Shown: piece after piece, positions 35,885-47,225 of the stretch
How the letters are laid out: each line of letters begins with the position of its first letter
How positions within the stretch are numbered: the stretch's first letter is position 1
The notes under the pieces: generated by a model
Databases searched by the model: none
Told to the model about the DNA's origin: nothing
What the model saw: the letters and a program-made list of their open reading frames with translations, nothing else
Translations under genes and position numbers: made by a program
Source: Nocardioides potassii
GTDB taxonomy: Bacteria; Actinomycetota; Actinomycetes; Propionibacteriales; Nocardioidaceae
Direction of reading: 5' to 3'
Assembly: GCF_021648885.1 (NCBI RefSeq)
Contig: NZ_JAKJHZ010000009.1
Span: 62,001-126,000 of the forward strand
DNA: 64,000 bases

Positions 35885-36400
35885 GTGCGCCTGAGGCAGC
35901 CCGACCGCCGCTCCTGCGGTGCCGCCGCGCTCGTCATGGCGCGCCGCCTCGTGCACCCGCGCTACGCCGGGCTGGTCGGCGACCAGGCGACCTTCGCCCA
36001 CGAGGTCGCGACCCTGCACCGCAGGGTGACCTCGCTCGCCGACACCGCGGGCGGGTGGCAGGTGCCGTGGCCACGCGCGCTCGGCACGCCGCCGTGGGCG
36101 GTGGCCCGCGAGCTGCGCATCCTCACCGGGACGCCGTACGACGTCCGCGCGGTGCGGCTGGGCAGGCGGGTCTGGCCGCACCTCGAGCACGTCGCCCCGG
36201 GCCGGCCGGCCGCGGTCTTCGTCGGCGACCGGCTCCTGCCGCGCCACGTCGTGCTGGTGACGGCCGTCGAGGACGGCCGAGCCCGCACCTACGAGCCGGC
36301 GTCGGGCACCACCCAGGAGGTCGTGCGCCCGCGGTGGGAGGCCGGCAACCTGCGCCTGGCCGGCTGGGACCGGCCGTGGCTCGTGGTCAGCCCTCGCTGA
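35885..36400 (+). CDS. Small protein with a C39-like cysteine-peptidase pattern
   Basis: A 171-residue protein lacking a signal peptide. It has the order of residues seen in papain-like C39 peptidases: a Gln before the Cys at the N-terminus (RQPDRRSCGAAALV), then a His preceded by a hydrophobic strand (RHVVLVTAV) and a following Pro-containing acidic turn (TYEPASG). Activity is therefore possible but unproven. Function and substrate are unknown. It follows the uridine kinase-like gene by 7 bases and is convergent with add. The GTG at 35885 is the only reasonable start. Confidence 0.65.
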   Translation: MRLRQPDRRSCGAAALVMARRLVHPRYAGLVGDQATFAHEVATLHRRVTSLADTAGGWQVPWPRALGTPPWAVARELRILTGTPYDVRAVRLGRRVWPHLEHVAPGRPAAVFVGDRLLPRHVVLVTAVEDGRARTYEPASGTTQEVVRPRWEAGNLRLAGWDRPWLVVSPR

Positions 36401-37480
36401 TCACGCTTCGTCGATGAGCGCGGCGTAGCCCGGCTTCACGACCTCGTCGATGATCGCCAGCCGCTCGTCGAAGGGCAGGAACGCCGACTTCATCGCGTTG
36501 ATGGTGAACCAGCGCAGGTCCTCCAGCGAGTAGTCGAACGCCTCGACCAGGCCGTGCATCTCCTCGGTCATCGACGTCCCGCTCATCAGCCGGTTGTCGG
36601 TGTTGACGGTGACCCGGAACCGCAGCTCGGTCAGCAGCCCGATCGGGTGCGCGGCGATCGACTCCGCGGCGCCGGTCTGGATGTTGGAGCGCGGGCACAT
36701 CTCGAGCGGGATCCGCATGTCGCGGACGTAGGCGGCGAGCCGGCCGAGCTCCACCGACCCGTCGTCGTGGACCGTGACGTCGTCGATGATCCGCACGCCG
36801 TGGCCGAGGCGGTCCGCCCCGCACCACTGGATCGCCTCCCAGATCGACGGCAGCCCGAAGGCCTCGCCCGCGTGGATCGTGAAGTGCGAGTTCTCCCGCT
36901 GGAGGTACTCGAACGCGTCGAGGTGGCGGGTCGGCGGGAAGCCCGCCTCCGCGCCGGCGATGTCGAAGCCGGCCACGCCCCGGTCGCGCCACGCGACGGC
37001 CAGCTCGGCGATCTCCATCGACCGGGCCTGGTGCCGCATCGCGGTCAGCAGCTGCCGTACGACGATCCTGCCGCCGCTCGCGGCCACCCCGGCCTCGAAG
37101 CCCTCCTGCACCGCTGCGACCACCTCGTCGAGCGTCAGGCCGCCGGTGACGTGCTGCTCGGGCGCGTAGCGCACCTCGGCGTAGACGACTCCGTCCGCGG
37201 CGAGGTCCTCGACGCACTCGCGCGCGACCCGCGCGATGGCCGGACCGTTCTGCATGACCGCCACGGTGTGGTCGAAGGTCTCGAGGTAGCGCACGAGCGA
37301 CCCGGAGTCGGCCGACTCGGTGAACCAGCGCTCCAGCGACTCCGCATCCGGGGCCGGGAGCTCGTGTCCGATCTCCGCGGCCAGCTCGACGATCGTCTGC
37401 GGGCGGAGACCGCCGTCCAGGTGGTCGTGGAGCAGCACCTTGGGGGCGCGGTGGACCTGGTCACGGGTGGGAGTGCTCAC
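36401..37480 (-). CDS. add: Adenosine deaminase
   Basis: Converts (deoxy)adenosine to (deoxy)inosine. The 359-residue TIM-barrel enzyme shows the zinc ligands HDHLDGG near the N-terminus, HAGEAFG with the catalytic region, RLGHGVRI and [13 protein letters not shown] with the last metal ligand Asp. The GTG at 37480 gives the usual N-terminus. Other in-frame starts (GTG at 37486 and TTG at 37492) add four residues or fewer. It feeds deoxyinosine and inosine to punA. Divergent from the MaoC gene, convergent with the C39-like gene, with no intergenic space to the latter. Confidence 0.94.
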   Translation of the reverse strand: MSTPTRDQVHRAPKVLLHDHLDGGLRPQTIVELAAEIGHELPAPDAESLERWFTESADSGSLVRYLETFDHTVAVMQNGPAIARVARECVEDLAADGVVYAEVRYAPEQHVTGGLTLDEVVAAVQEGFEAGVAASGGRIVVRQLLTAMRHQARSMEIAELAVAWRDRGVAGFDIAGAEAGFPPTRHLDAFEYLQRENSHFTIHAGEAFGLPSIWEAIQWCGADRLGHGVRIIDDVTVHDDGSVELGRLAAYVRDMRIPLEMCPRSNIQTGAAESIAAHPIGLLTELRFRVTVNTDNRLMSGTSMTEEMHGLVEAFDYSLEDLRWFTINAMKSAFLPFDERLAIIDEVVKPGYAALIDEA

Positions 37481-37511
37481 CGGCACATCCAAGCACTCCC
37501 CGCCCCTGGTC

Positions 37512-37517
37512 TATGTT
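37512..37517 (+). promoter_or_regulatory. -10 hexamer of the MaoC-like gene, leaderless configuration
   Basis: TATGTT ends 7 bases before the ATG at 37525. It overlaps the alternative upstream ATG at 37513, which is therefore unlikely to be used. Confidence 0.5.
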
Positions 37518-37524
37518 CGGCCCC

Positions 37525-37977
37525 ATGCGCACCTTCACCACCCTCGAGGACGTCGCCGCGGCCGCCGGTCAGGAGATCGGCACCAGCGAGTGGCTCGAGA
37601 TCGACCAGGCCCGCATCGATGCGTTCGCCGAGGCGACGCTCGACCACCAGTGGATCCACGTGGACGTCGAGAAGGCGGCGGCCGGGCCCTTCGGCACCAC
37701 CATCGCGCACGGCTTCCTGACCCTGAGCCTGCTCCCCCGCTTCGCCTCGCAGGTCTTCCAGCTCGAGACGCCCGGCGCGCGGCTCAACTACGGCCTCGAG
37801 AAGGTCCGCTTCCCCAACCCGGTACCCGTCGACAGCCGGCTGCGCTCGCACGTCCGCTTCGGCGAGGTGCGCGAGCTGCCGACCGGCCTGCAGCTCATCG
37901 TCGAGCACACCGTCGAGATCGAGGGCCACGACAAGCCCGCCTGCGTGGCCGAGCACGTGGTGCTGCTCCTGTCGTAG
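37525..37977 (+). CDS. MaoC-family enoyl-CoA hydratase-like protein
   Basis: A single hot-dog domain of 150 residues. The hydratase-2 motif is present: DHQWIHVD (Asp and His) and FGTTIAHGFLTLSLLP. The hydration catalytic pair Asp/His is therefore conserved, and a role in fatty acid or side-chain degradation is expected. The substrate cannot be told. It stands alone between add and deoA, converging on deoA with a 7-base gap. Confidence 0.9.
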   Translation: MRTFTTLEDVAAAAGQEIGTSEWLEIDQARIDAFAEATLDHQWIHVDVEKAAAGPFGTTIAHGFLTLSLLPRFASQVFQLETPGARLNYGLEKVRFPNPVPVDSRLRSHVRFGEVRELPTGLQLIVEHTVEIEGHDKPACVAEHVVLLLS

Positions 37978-37984
37978 GGGTCTC

Positions 37985-39267
<1,283 letters not shown>

Positions 39268-39268
<1 letters not shown>

Positions 39269-39720
39269 CAGCTGGCTCCGTCCTGGTCGGTCCGGTCCAT
39301 GGTGGTCTGGGCGGGGGTGGTGGAGGCGATGACCGCAAGGTCGTCGGGCCCGAAGGCGTCCGGGAGCACCTCGGACATCGGGCGGACGCCGGAGACGGTC
39401 CACAGCTCGAGGTCGCGCCCGCCGTGCTCGAACAGGAGCTGGCGGCAGCGGCCGCAGGGCATGATCACGTCGCCGTCGCCGTTCACGCACACGAAGTGGG
39501 TCAGCCGTCCGCCGCCGGTCGCGTGCAGCTGGGACACCAGCCCGCACTCGGCGCACAGGACGACGCCGTAGGCCGCGTTCTCGACGTTGCAGCCGACGAT
39601 CGTGCGGCCGTCGTCGGTCAGGGCCGCGGCCCCCACGGGGTAGCGCGAGTAGGGCGCGTAGGCGCGGCCCATCACCTCGACGGCGGCCTGCTTGAGCTGG
39701 TCCCAGTCCTTCTGATCCAC
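39268..39720 (-). CDS. cdd: Cytidine deaminase
   Basis: Deaminates (deoxy)cytidine to (deoxy)uridine. In the 150-residue homotetrameric-type enzyme the zinc ligands are Cys56, Cys89 and Cys92 (CAEC, MPCGRCRQ) and the proton shuttle is Glu58. CNVENAAYG binds the substrate. A tail of about 25 residues after the core is low-complexity. The GTG at 39720 is preferred over the ATG at 39738 because it matches the family N-terminus and a CATAGT hexamer ends 6 bases upstream of it. deoA is coupled downstream. Confidence 0.94.
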
Positions 39721-39726
39721 GGCGCA

Positions 39727-39732
39727 ACTATG
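39727..39732 (-). promoter_or_regulatory. -10 hexamer of cdd-deoA, leaderless configuration
   Basis: On the minus strand CATAGT ends 6 bases before the GTG at 39720. Confidence 0.4.
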
Positions 39733-39780
39733 GCGCATGACGCGAACCGAGGGTCTTTGGCAGGTTTCGCCGAAAGATGT

Positions 39781-39838
39781 CCCGCAGGTTTTATGTCACA
39801 GACGTATTTCGGTGGTCTGTAACTGCGTGACCTGCGGG
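39781..39838. promoter_or_regulatory. Nested inverted repeats between cdd and the BMP lipoprotein gene
   Basis: Outer arms CCCGCAGG (39781-39788) and CCTGCGGG (39831-39838) enclose inner arms ACAGAC (39798-39803) and GTCTGT (39815-39820). The spacings are nearly symmetric (9 and 10 bases). This could be a pair of operators for a regulator controlling the divergent nucleoside genes, or an RNA structure in the lipoprotein leader. I cannot tell which. Confidence 0.45.
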
Positions 39839-39906
39839 CAGCGGGGAGGCAATATGACGCCCGAACGCTGACCCCGACCCCCGGGGTGCACGAATTTGGA
39901 GGCATT

Positions 39907-41034
39907 GTGTTGAAGACGAGGAAGGTCGTCTCGAGCGGCCTCGTGGCGCTCCTGGCTGCCGCGACCCTGGCCGCGTGTGGTGACGCGCCCGAGGAAGACA
40001 CCAACACCGGGAGCGACAACAGCTCGAGCTCGTCCTCGCCCGCCGTCGAGGACTACCTGCCCTGCATCGTCTCCGACGCGGGCGGCTTCGACGACAAGTC
40101 GTTCAACCAGCTCAGCTACGAGGGCGTCCAGCAGGCCGCCGACGAGCTCGGCACCGACTTCAAGTCGGTCGAGTCCAACAGCGAGAACGAGTACGCCCCG
40201 AACATCGAGAGCCTGGTCAGCCAGGGCTGCAACACCATCGTGACCGTCGGCTTCGCCCTCGCCGCGGCGACCAAGGAGGCCGCTGCGGCCAACCCCGACA
40301 TCGAGTTCGTCCTGATCGACGACTCCGCCGACGGCGGCGACGACGGCGCGACCTTCGACGGCAAGGCCGACGAGGACAACATCAAGCCCCTCCTCTACAA
40401 CACCGCCCAGGCCGCGTTCCTGGCCGGCTACGCGGCTGCTGACTACAGCAAGACGGGCGTCGTGGGCACCTACGGCGGCATGCCGTTCCCGACCGTCACC
40501 ATCTTCATGGACGGCTTCAAGCAGGGCGCGGAGTACTACGCCAAGGAGAAGAAGAAGGACATCAAGGTCGTCGGCTGGGACGGCAAGGACGGCTCCTTCA
40601 CCGGTGGCTTCGAGGCCAACGAGGCGGCGACCAACACCGCCAAGCAGCTCATCGACCAGGACGCCGACGTGATCCTGCCCGTCGGTGGCCCGATCTACCA
40701 GGGCGCCGTCACGGCCATCGAGGACTCCGGCAAGGACGTGGTCATGCTCGGCGCCGACGCCGACGTGTTCGAGACCGACCCGAGCACCCAGGACGTCATC
40801 TTCACCTCGGTCCTCAAGAACATGAAGGTCTCGACCTACGAGGCGATCATGTCCGCGGGCGCGGGCGACATCGACTACACGCCCTACGTCGGCACGCTCG
40901 AGAACGACGGCGTGGGCATCGCCCCGTTCCACAACTTCGAGGACAAGGTCAGCCCCGACCTGCAGGGCGAGCTCGACACGATCAAGGCCGGCATCATCGA
41001 CGGCTCGATCAAGGTGAACTCCTACCTGGGCTGA
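39907..41034 (+). CDS. BMP-family ABC transporter substrate-binding lipoprotein, nucleoside type
   Basis: Binds nucleosides or related compounds outside the membrane. The 375-residue precursor has a lipoprotein signal peptide with Cys24 in LAAC, then a Ser/Asn-rich linker (about 30-48). The BMP fold follows, with DAGGFDDKSFNQLSYEG marking the first ligand-binding loop and ILPVGGPIYQGA in the second lobe. The GTG at 39907 has GGAGG 4 bases upstream. A strong terminator separates it from the ATPase and permease genes, so it can be made in excess. Its neighbours cdd, deoA and add support nucleoside import (inference). Confidence 0.93.
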   Translation: MLKTRKVVSSGLVALLAAATLAACGDAPEEDTNTGSDNSSSSSSPAVEDYLPCIVSDAGGFDDKSFNQLSYEGVQQAADELGTDFKSVESNSENEYAPNIESLVSQGCNTIVTVGFALAAATKEAAAANPDIEFVLIDDSADGGDDGATFDGKADEDNIKPLLYNTAQAAFLAGYAAADYSKTGVVGTYGGMPFPTVTIFMDGFKQGAEYYAKEKKKDIKVVGWDGKDGSFTGGFEANEAATNTAKQLIDQDADVILPVGGPIYQGAVTAIEDSGKDVVMLGADADVFETDPSTQDVIFTSVLKNMKVSTYEAIMSAGAGDIDYTPYVGTLENDGVGIAPFHNFEDKVSPDLQGELDTIKAGIIDGSIKVNSYLG

Positions 41035-41076
41035 TCCACCCCGAGTAGTAGCCAGCCAGCACCACTGCTCCACCGC

Positions 41077-41107
41077 GAGGGAGGCCGACGGTCCGTCGGC
41101 CTCCCTC
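41077..41107 (+). terminator. Strong intrinsic-type terminator after the BMP lipoprotein gene
   Basis: A perfect 14-bp stem (41077-41090 with 41094-41107) with a 3-base loop, followed by TGCTTGT. It probably lowers read-through into the ATPase/permease genes. Confidence 0.82.
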
Positions 41108-41111
41108 TGCT

Positions 41112-41143
41112 TGTGCCACACGACCCGACCCAGGTTTGGCACA
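41112..41143. promoter_or_regulatory. Inverted repeat before the ABC ATPase gene
   Basis: TGTGCCA (41112-41118) and TGGCACA (41137-41143) are separated by 18 bases. It lies between the terminator and the ATPase start and could be an operator. Weak evidence. Confidence 0.3.
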
Positions 41144-41211
41144 TCTGACCCCAGACCCGGGGCGCTCCAGCGGCTAGCCTTCCCCGCGGCCAGCACGCCC
41201 GTTCCGACCCC

Positions 41212-41217
41212 TAGGAT
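41212..41217 (+). promoter_or_regulatory. -10 hexamer of the ABC transporter operon
   Basis: TAGGAT ends 8 bases before the ATG at 41226, so the transcript would have a leader of at most one or two bases. Confidence 0.4.
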
Positions 41218-41225
41218 GCGATGCC

Positions 41226-42745
41226 ATGAGACTCGTCCTGCGAGGCATCACCAAGCGCTTCGGCAGCGTGGTGGCCAACGACTCGATCTCCCTCACCGTC
41301 GAGCCGGGCGAGATCCACTGCCTGCTCGGCGAGAACGGCGCCGGCAAGTCGACGCTGATGAACGTGCTCTACGGGCTCTACAAGGCCGACGAGGGCGAGA
41401 TCGAGCTCGATGGCGTCGTCCAGCACTTCTCCGGCCCGGGCGACGCGATGGCCGCCGGCATCGGCATGGTCCACCAGCACTTCATGCTCATCCCCGTCTT
41501 CACGGTCGCCGAGAACGTCATGCTCGGCAACGAGTCGACCGGTTTCGCCGGCTCGCTCGACGTCCAGGCCGCCCGCGCGCGCGTCACGGAGATCTCCGAC
41601 CGCTTCGGCTTCCACGTGAAGCCCGACGCGGTCGTCGAGGACCTTCCGGTGGGCGTGCAGCAACGGGTCGAGATCATCAAGGCCCTCTCCCGCGACGCCG
41701 AGCTTCTCGTCTTCGACGAGCCCACGGCGGTGCTCACCCCGCAGGAGACCGACGAGCTGATGGACATCATGCGGCAGCTCCGCGAGGCGGGGAAGGCCAT
41801 CGTCTTCATCACCCACAAGCTCCGCGAGGTCCGCGAGGTCGCCGACCGCATCACCGTCGTGCGCCACGGCAGGATCGTCGGCGAGGCCGACCCCAAGGCC
41901 AGCAACGCCGAGCTCGCCTCGATGATGGTGGGGCGCCCGGTCGAGCTGGTCGTGCACAAGGAGGAGCCCACGCTCGGCGCCGACGCCCTCGTGGTCAAGG
42001 ACCTCCGCGTCGTCGACGCGGCCGGCGTGACCCAGGTCGACGGCATCAGCTTCACGATCCGCGCGGGCGAGGTGCTCGCCGTCGCGGGCGTGCAGGGCAA
42101 CGGCCAGACCGAGCTCACCGAGGCCCTCCTGGGCCTGCAGGACGACGTCAGCGGCTCGATCGTCCTCGACGGCGTCGAGCTCGTCGGGAGGTCGACCCGG
42201 CGGATCCTCGACTCCGGTGTCGGCTTCATCCCCGAGGACCGACAGGTCGACGGCCTGGTGCCCAACTTCACCATCGCCGAGAACCTGATGCTCAACCGCA
42301 GCTTCAAGTCGCCGTTCGTGCGGAACGGGAGCCTGCGCATCGGCGCCCTGCGCGAGTTCGCGCAGAAGAAGCTGCAGGAGTACGACGTCCGCGCCCGCGA
42401 CATCGACTCGCTGGCCGGCAACCTGTCCGGCGGCAACCAGCAGAAGGTCGTGGTGGCGCGCGAGCTCTCGCGCGACCTGCGCCTGCTCGTCGCCGCACAG
42501 CCGACCCGCGGCGTGGACGTGGGCTCCATCGAGTTCATCCACAAGCAGATCGTCGCGACCCGCGACAGCGGCATCCCGGTGCTCGTGGTGTCGACCGAGC
42601 TCGACGAGGTGGTCGCGCTCGCCGACCGCATCATGGTGCTCTACCGGGGCCAGGTCGTCGGCATCGTGCCGGCGGACACCCCGCGCGAGACCCTCGGGCT
42701 CATGATGACCGGCGAACGCCCTGACGACGTGAAGGACGTGGTCGC

Positions 42746-42749
<4 letters not shown>
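41226..42749 (+). CDS. Sugar/nucleoside ABC transporter ATP-binding protein (two NBDs)
   Basis: Energises import with the two following permeases and the BMP lipoprotein. The 507 residues contain two ATPase halves. The first has Walker A GENGAGKST and Walker B LLVFDEPTAVLTP. The second has a degenerate P-loop (GVQGNGQTE), signature LSGGNQQKV and an altered Walker B (LVAAQPTRG). This asymmetry is normal for the RbsA/NupO-type proteins that pair with BMP receptors. It overlaps the first permease gene by 4 bases. Confidence 0.94.
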
Positions 42750-44004
<1,255 letters not shown>

Positions 44005-44008
<4 letters not shown>

Positions 44009-45309
44009 GCACCGCGACCGACCAGCCCACCCCCGAGAGCGGCGGCCTGGCCCCCGACACCGTGGTGGTGCCCACCAAGCGATCGGGCTCGCGCAAGCTG
44101 CCGATCATCCTCGGCGTCCTGGCCGTCGGCCTGGCGATCGTGCTGCTGACCGCGGGTCGGTCCGGCGACACGACCTTCCGCCTGGCGACCGACACCGACT
44201 TCGCCGGCCTGCCCGACATCGTCGTACCGTCCGCCGCGACCGCCTGGCTGATGATCGTGGTGTGCCTGGCCCTGACGGCCGAGGCCGTGCGGCGGATGCT
44301 GGCGCACGTGGCCCAGCCGATGTGGATCCCCGTCGGGTTCGCCGCGGCGTGGATGGTCGGGTTCCTGAGCTGGGCGGCCGCCGACGGCCGGATCCTCGTG
44401 GTCAGCCTGCTCGGCGGTGCCATCGCACTGGCCGTCCCGCTGGTCTTCGGCGCACTCGGAGGCGTCCTGGGCGAGCGGGCGGGCGTGGTCAACATCGCCA
44501 TCGACGGCCAGCTCCTCCTCGGCGCCTTCGCGGCCGCGATCACCGCCTCGCTGACGGGATCGCCGTGGGCCGGCCTCGTGGCGGCCGGCCTGGCCGGAGC
44601 GCTGGTCGCACTGGTCCTGGGGCTCTTCGCCATCACCTACTTCGTCGACCAGGTGATCGTGGGCGTCGTGCTCAACGTGCTGGTGGTCGGACTGACCAAC
44701 TTCATGTTCCGCCAGGTGCTCACGCCCAACGCCGCGTCGCTCAACTCCCCCGACCGCTTCCCGCGCGTGCCGATCCCGGTCCTGGGCGAGATCCCGCTGG
44801 TGGGCCCGATCTTCTTCCGCCAGACGGCGGTGGTCTACGTGCTCTACGTCATCGTCGCGCTGGTCGCGTGGGCGCTCTACCGCACGCGGTGGGGCCTGCG
44901 GGTCCGCGCGGTCGGCGAGCACCCCAAGGCCGCCGACACGGTCGGCATCAAGGTCAACCGCACCCGCTACCGCACGATCCTGCTCGCCGGCGCGATCGCC
45001 GGCCTCGGCGGCGCCTACTTCAGCCTCGTGTCCGTCGCCGGGTTCAACCGGGAGATGACCGGCGGCGCCGGCTACATCGCCCTGGCCGCGGTCATCTTCG
45101 GCAAGTGGGACCCGATCCGCGCCACCCTGGCCGCGCTGCTCTTCGGGTTCGCCTCCAACCTCCAGGGCGTGCTGTCGGTCCTCGGCTCACCCGTGCCGAG
45201 CCAGTTCATGCTCATGCTCCCCTACGTCATCACGATCTTCGCCGTGGCAGGACTCGTCGGCCGCTCGCGGCCGCCCGCGGCGGACGGGGTTCCCTACAAG
45301 CAGCAGTAG
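44005..45309 (+). CDS. ABC transporter permease, BMP/nucleoside type, subunit 2
   Basis: The second channel subunit, with 434 residues. After a short cytosolic N-terminus there are two extra helices (about 33-50 and 80-100), then the BPD_transp_2 core with ERAGVVNIAIDGQLLLGAF, which has the NI(A/G)IDGQ loop diagnostic for this subunit, and VRAVGEHPKAADTVG. The GTG at 44005 overlaps the stop codon of subunit 1. It ends the operon and is followed after 4 bases by a convergent gene. Confidence 0.93.
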
Positions 45310-45313
45310 CGGC

Positions 45314-45970
45314 TCAGCGCAGCTGCTTCCAGGTCCCCTCGGAGACCACCTCGACGCGCCCGCCGGCGACGACGATCGCGGAGTCGTCGTCGAGGGCGTA
45401 CGACGGCAGGCCCAGGTCGGCGGCCCACCGCTCGGCCTCGGCCATCGTGTTCTCCGGCATCATCGGGTGGCCGACGTGCGGGAAGATCGAGAAGTCGACG
45501 ACCCCGAGCGTGCGGTCGTCGGGAGCGCCCGACCACGCGACGAAGTCGGGTCCGATCCGCGGTGTCATCACCATGCTCCCCGCGCTCAGGCCGACCCAGA
45601 CCCCGTCGAGGGACGGCAGGAGGTCGGCGAGCCCTGACTCGCGCATCCAGTGAGCGAGGTACGTGGCGTCGCCACCGTCGACGAGCAGCACGTCGGCCTC
45701 GCGCACCCACGGCTCCCACCGCTCGCGTCCGATCGTCGACAGGGCGCTGAGCTCGAGCAGGCCGACGGACGCCCAGGCCAGGCCGGTCATGTCGTCCGGA
45801 CCGCCGGCGACGAAGCGACGCGCCCCCAGCGGACCGCACATCGGGTGCCCCCACTGGGCGGTGGGCACGCACAGGGCGTGCGAGTCGCGGACCGGCTTGC
45901 CCAGCAGGTCGACCATGGCCGACTCGATGCTGGGGTTGGTGATGCCTCCGGAGGTGAGCAGGAGCTTCAC
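45314..45970 (-). CDS. Peptidase S51 (dipeptidase E)-like protein
   Basis: A class-I amidotransferase-like fold of 218 residues. The nucleophile elbow GLSAGSM carries a Ser, as in peptidase E, and VDGGDATYLAHWM is the preceding family block. A His (FPHVGHP) completes the probable triad. The substrate, if it is active, would be N-terminal Asp dipeptides, but family members vary. The GTG at 45970 is chosen because GGAGG is 6 bases upstream; an in-frame GTG at 45982 overlaps that site. Confidence 0.85.
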   Translation of the reverse strand: MKLLLTSGGITNPSIESAMVDLLGKPVRDSHALCVPTAQWGHPMCGPLGARRFVAGGPDDMTGLAWASVGLLELSALSTIGRERWEPWVREADVLLVDGGDATYLAHWMRESGLADLLPSLDGVWVGLSAGSMVMTPRIGPDFVAWSGAPDDRTLGVVDFSIFPHVGHPMMPENTMAEAERWAADLGLPSYALDDDSAIVVAGGRVEVVSEGTWKQLR

Positions 45971-46073
45971 GGGTTCCTCCACTGCTGTCGGGTCGCCGGG
46001 GACCCGGTCATGATGTCATCTCGGTGACGGACGAGAGGGTCGGCATTCGACAGCCCCGCCCGACCGGTCGTGC

Positions 46074-46079
46074 TCTACT
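46074..46079 (+). promoter_or_regulatory. Possible -10 hexamer of the PAS histidine kinase gene
   Basis: TCTACT ends 6 bases before the GTG at 46086. It departs from TANNNT at the second base. Confidence 0.3.
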
Positions 46080-46085
46080 GGCCTC

Positions 46086-47225
46086 GTGCCTGGAGACCAC
46101 TCGGAGGAACCCGACATCGCGCTCGTCGAGGCTCGCGAGCGCTACACCTCGCTCTTCACCCACCACCCCCACGCGTCGTACTCCGTCGACCGCCGTGGCT
46201 ACTACACCGACGCCAACGAGCGCGCCCTCGAGATGACCGGCCTGGACCTCGAGCAGATGCGCCGGACGCACTTCTCCGAGGTCATCCACCCCGAGGACGT
46301 GCACCTCCTGCAGGACGCGTTCGCGCGCGCCCTCGCGGGCGAGCCGCAGGTGGTCGACGCCCGGGTGCTGCGCGCGGACGGCGAGGTGGTCGACATCCGC
46401 TGCACGGCGATCCCCGTCGTGGTGGACGGCGAGGTGGTCGGGGTGCACGGGATCACCGAGGACACGACCGAGGCGCAGCGGGTGCTGCGCGAGCTCCGCG
46501 AGGCCAACGCCGCCAAGAACCGGTTCCTGGCCACGGTGAGCCACGAGGTGCGCACGCCCCTCGCCGCGCTCATCGGGTCCGCGGACCTGCTGATGGAGAC
46601 CGACCTCGGAGCCGAGCCCGAGCACTACGCCCGGATCGTGCACCGCTCCGCCGAGCGCCTGATGCGGCTCGCGCAGGACCTCCTGACCTTCTCCGAGCTC
46701 GAGGCGCACCGCACCGTGCTCGCCCGGCGACGTGTCGACGTGCGCGAGCTCGTCGAGGACGTCGTCGCGTGGGCGGAGCCGCTCGCGGAGGCCCGGGACC
46801 TCGAGCTCACCGTCACGCTCGACGACGCGGTGCCGTCGTCGGCCCTCGGCGACGGCCCGAGGATCGCCCAGGTGCTGCGGACCCTGGTGCACAACGCGGT
46901 CAAGTTCACCGAGCACGGGCGCATCGACGTGCGCGCGTCGTCCAGGGCGGGCGCCGAGGGCGGCGTGTGGGTGGACGTCGAGGTCGCGGACACCGGTATC
47001 GGGATCGCCGACGACCACCTCCCCCGCCTGTTCGAGCCCTTCACCCAGGCCGACCCGCACGCCGCCGGCGACCGTCAGGGCAACGGCCTCGGCCTCGCCA
47101 TCGCCGGCGAGCTCGCGGAGCTCATGCGGGGACGGCTCGGCGTCGTCTCGGCCCCCGGCCGAGGCAGCACCTTCACGTTCGGCGTCCCGCTGGGCACGGT
47201 CCCGGAGGACGGGTCAGCCGGCTGA
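46086..47225 (+). CDS. Soluble PAS-domain sensor histidine kinase (orphan)
   Basis: A cytosolic kinase of 379 residues with no membrane helix. A PAS domain with its PAC extension (about 12-130; YTDANERALEMTGL is typical) leads into the HisKA helix with phosphorylated His153 in SHEVRTPL. The ATPase domain has the N box LVHNAVKFTE, the G1 box DTGIGIADDHL, and the F and G2 regions (LFEPFTQ, GNGLGLAI). No response regulator is adjacent, so its partner is encoded elsewhere. The signal is probably intracellular. The 3' end overlaps the convergent M20 gene by 12 bases. Confidence 0.9.
   Translation: MPGDHSEEPDIALVEARERYTSLFTHHPHASYSVDRRGYYTDANERALEMTGLDLEQMRRTHFSEVIHPEDVHLLQDAFARALAGEPQVVDARVLRADGEVVDIRCTAIPVVVDGEVVGVHGITEDTTEAQRVLRELREANAAKNRFLATVSHEVRTPLAALIGSADLLMETDLGAEPEHYARIVHRSAERLMRLAQDLLTFSELEAHRTVLARRRVDVRELVEDVVAWAEPLAEARDLELTVTLDDAVPSSALGDGPRIAQVLRTLVHNAVKFTEHGRIDVRASSRAGAEGGVWVDVEVADTGIGIADDHLPRLFEPFTQADPHAAGDRQGNGLGLAIAGELAELMRGRLGVVSAPGRGSTFTFGVPLGTVPEDGSAG

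Noticed and set aside
37513-37525. Upstream ATG at 37513 as the MaoC start
   Set aside because: It lies inside the -10 hexamer TATGTT, and the ATG at 37525 fits both the family N-terminus and the 7-base spacing.
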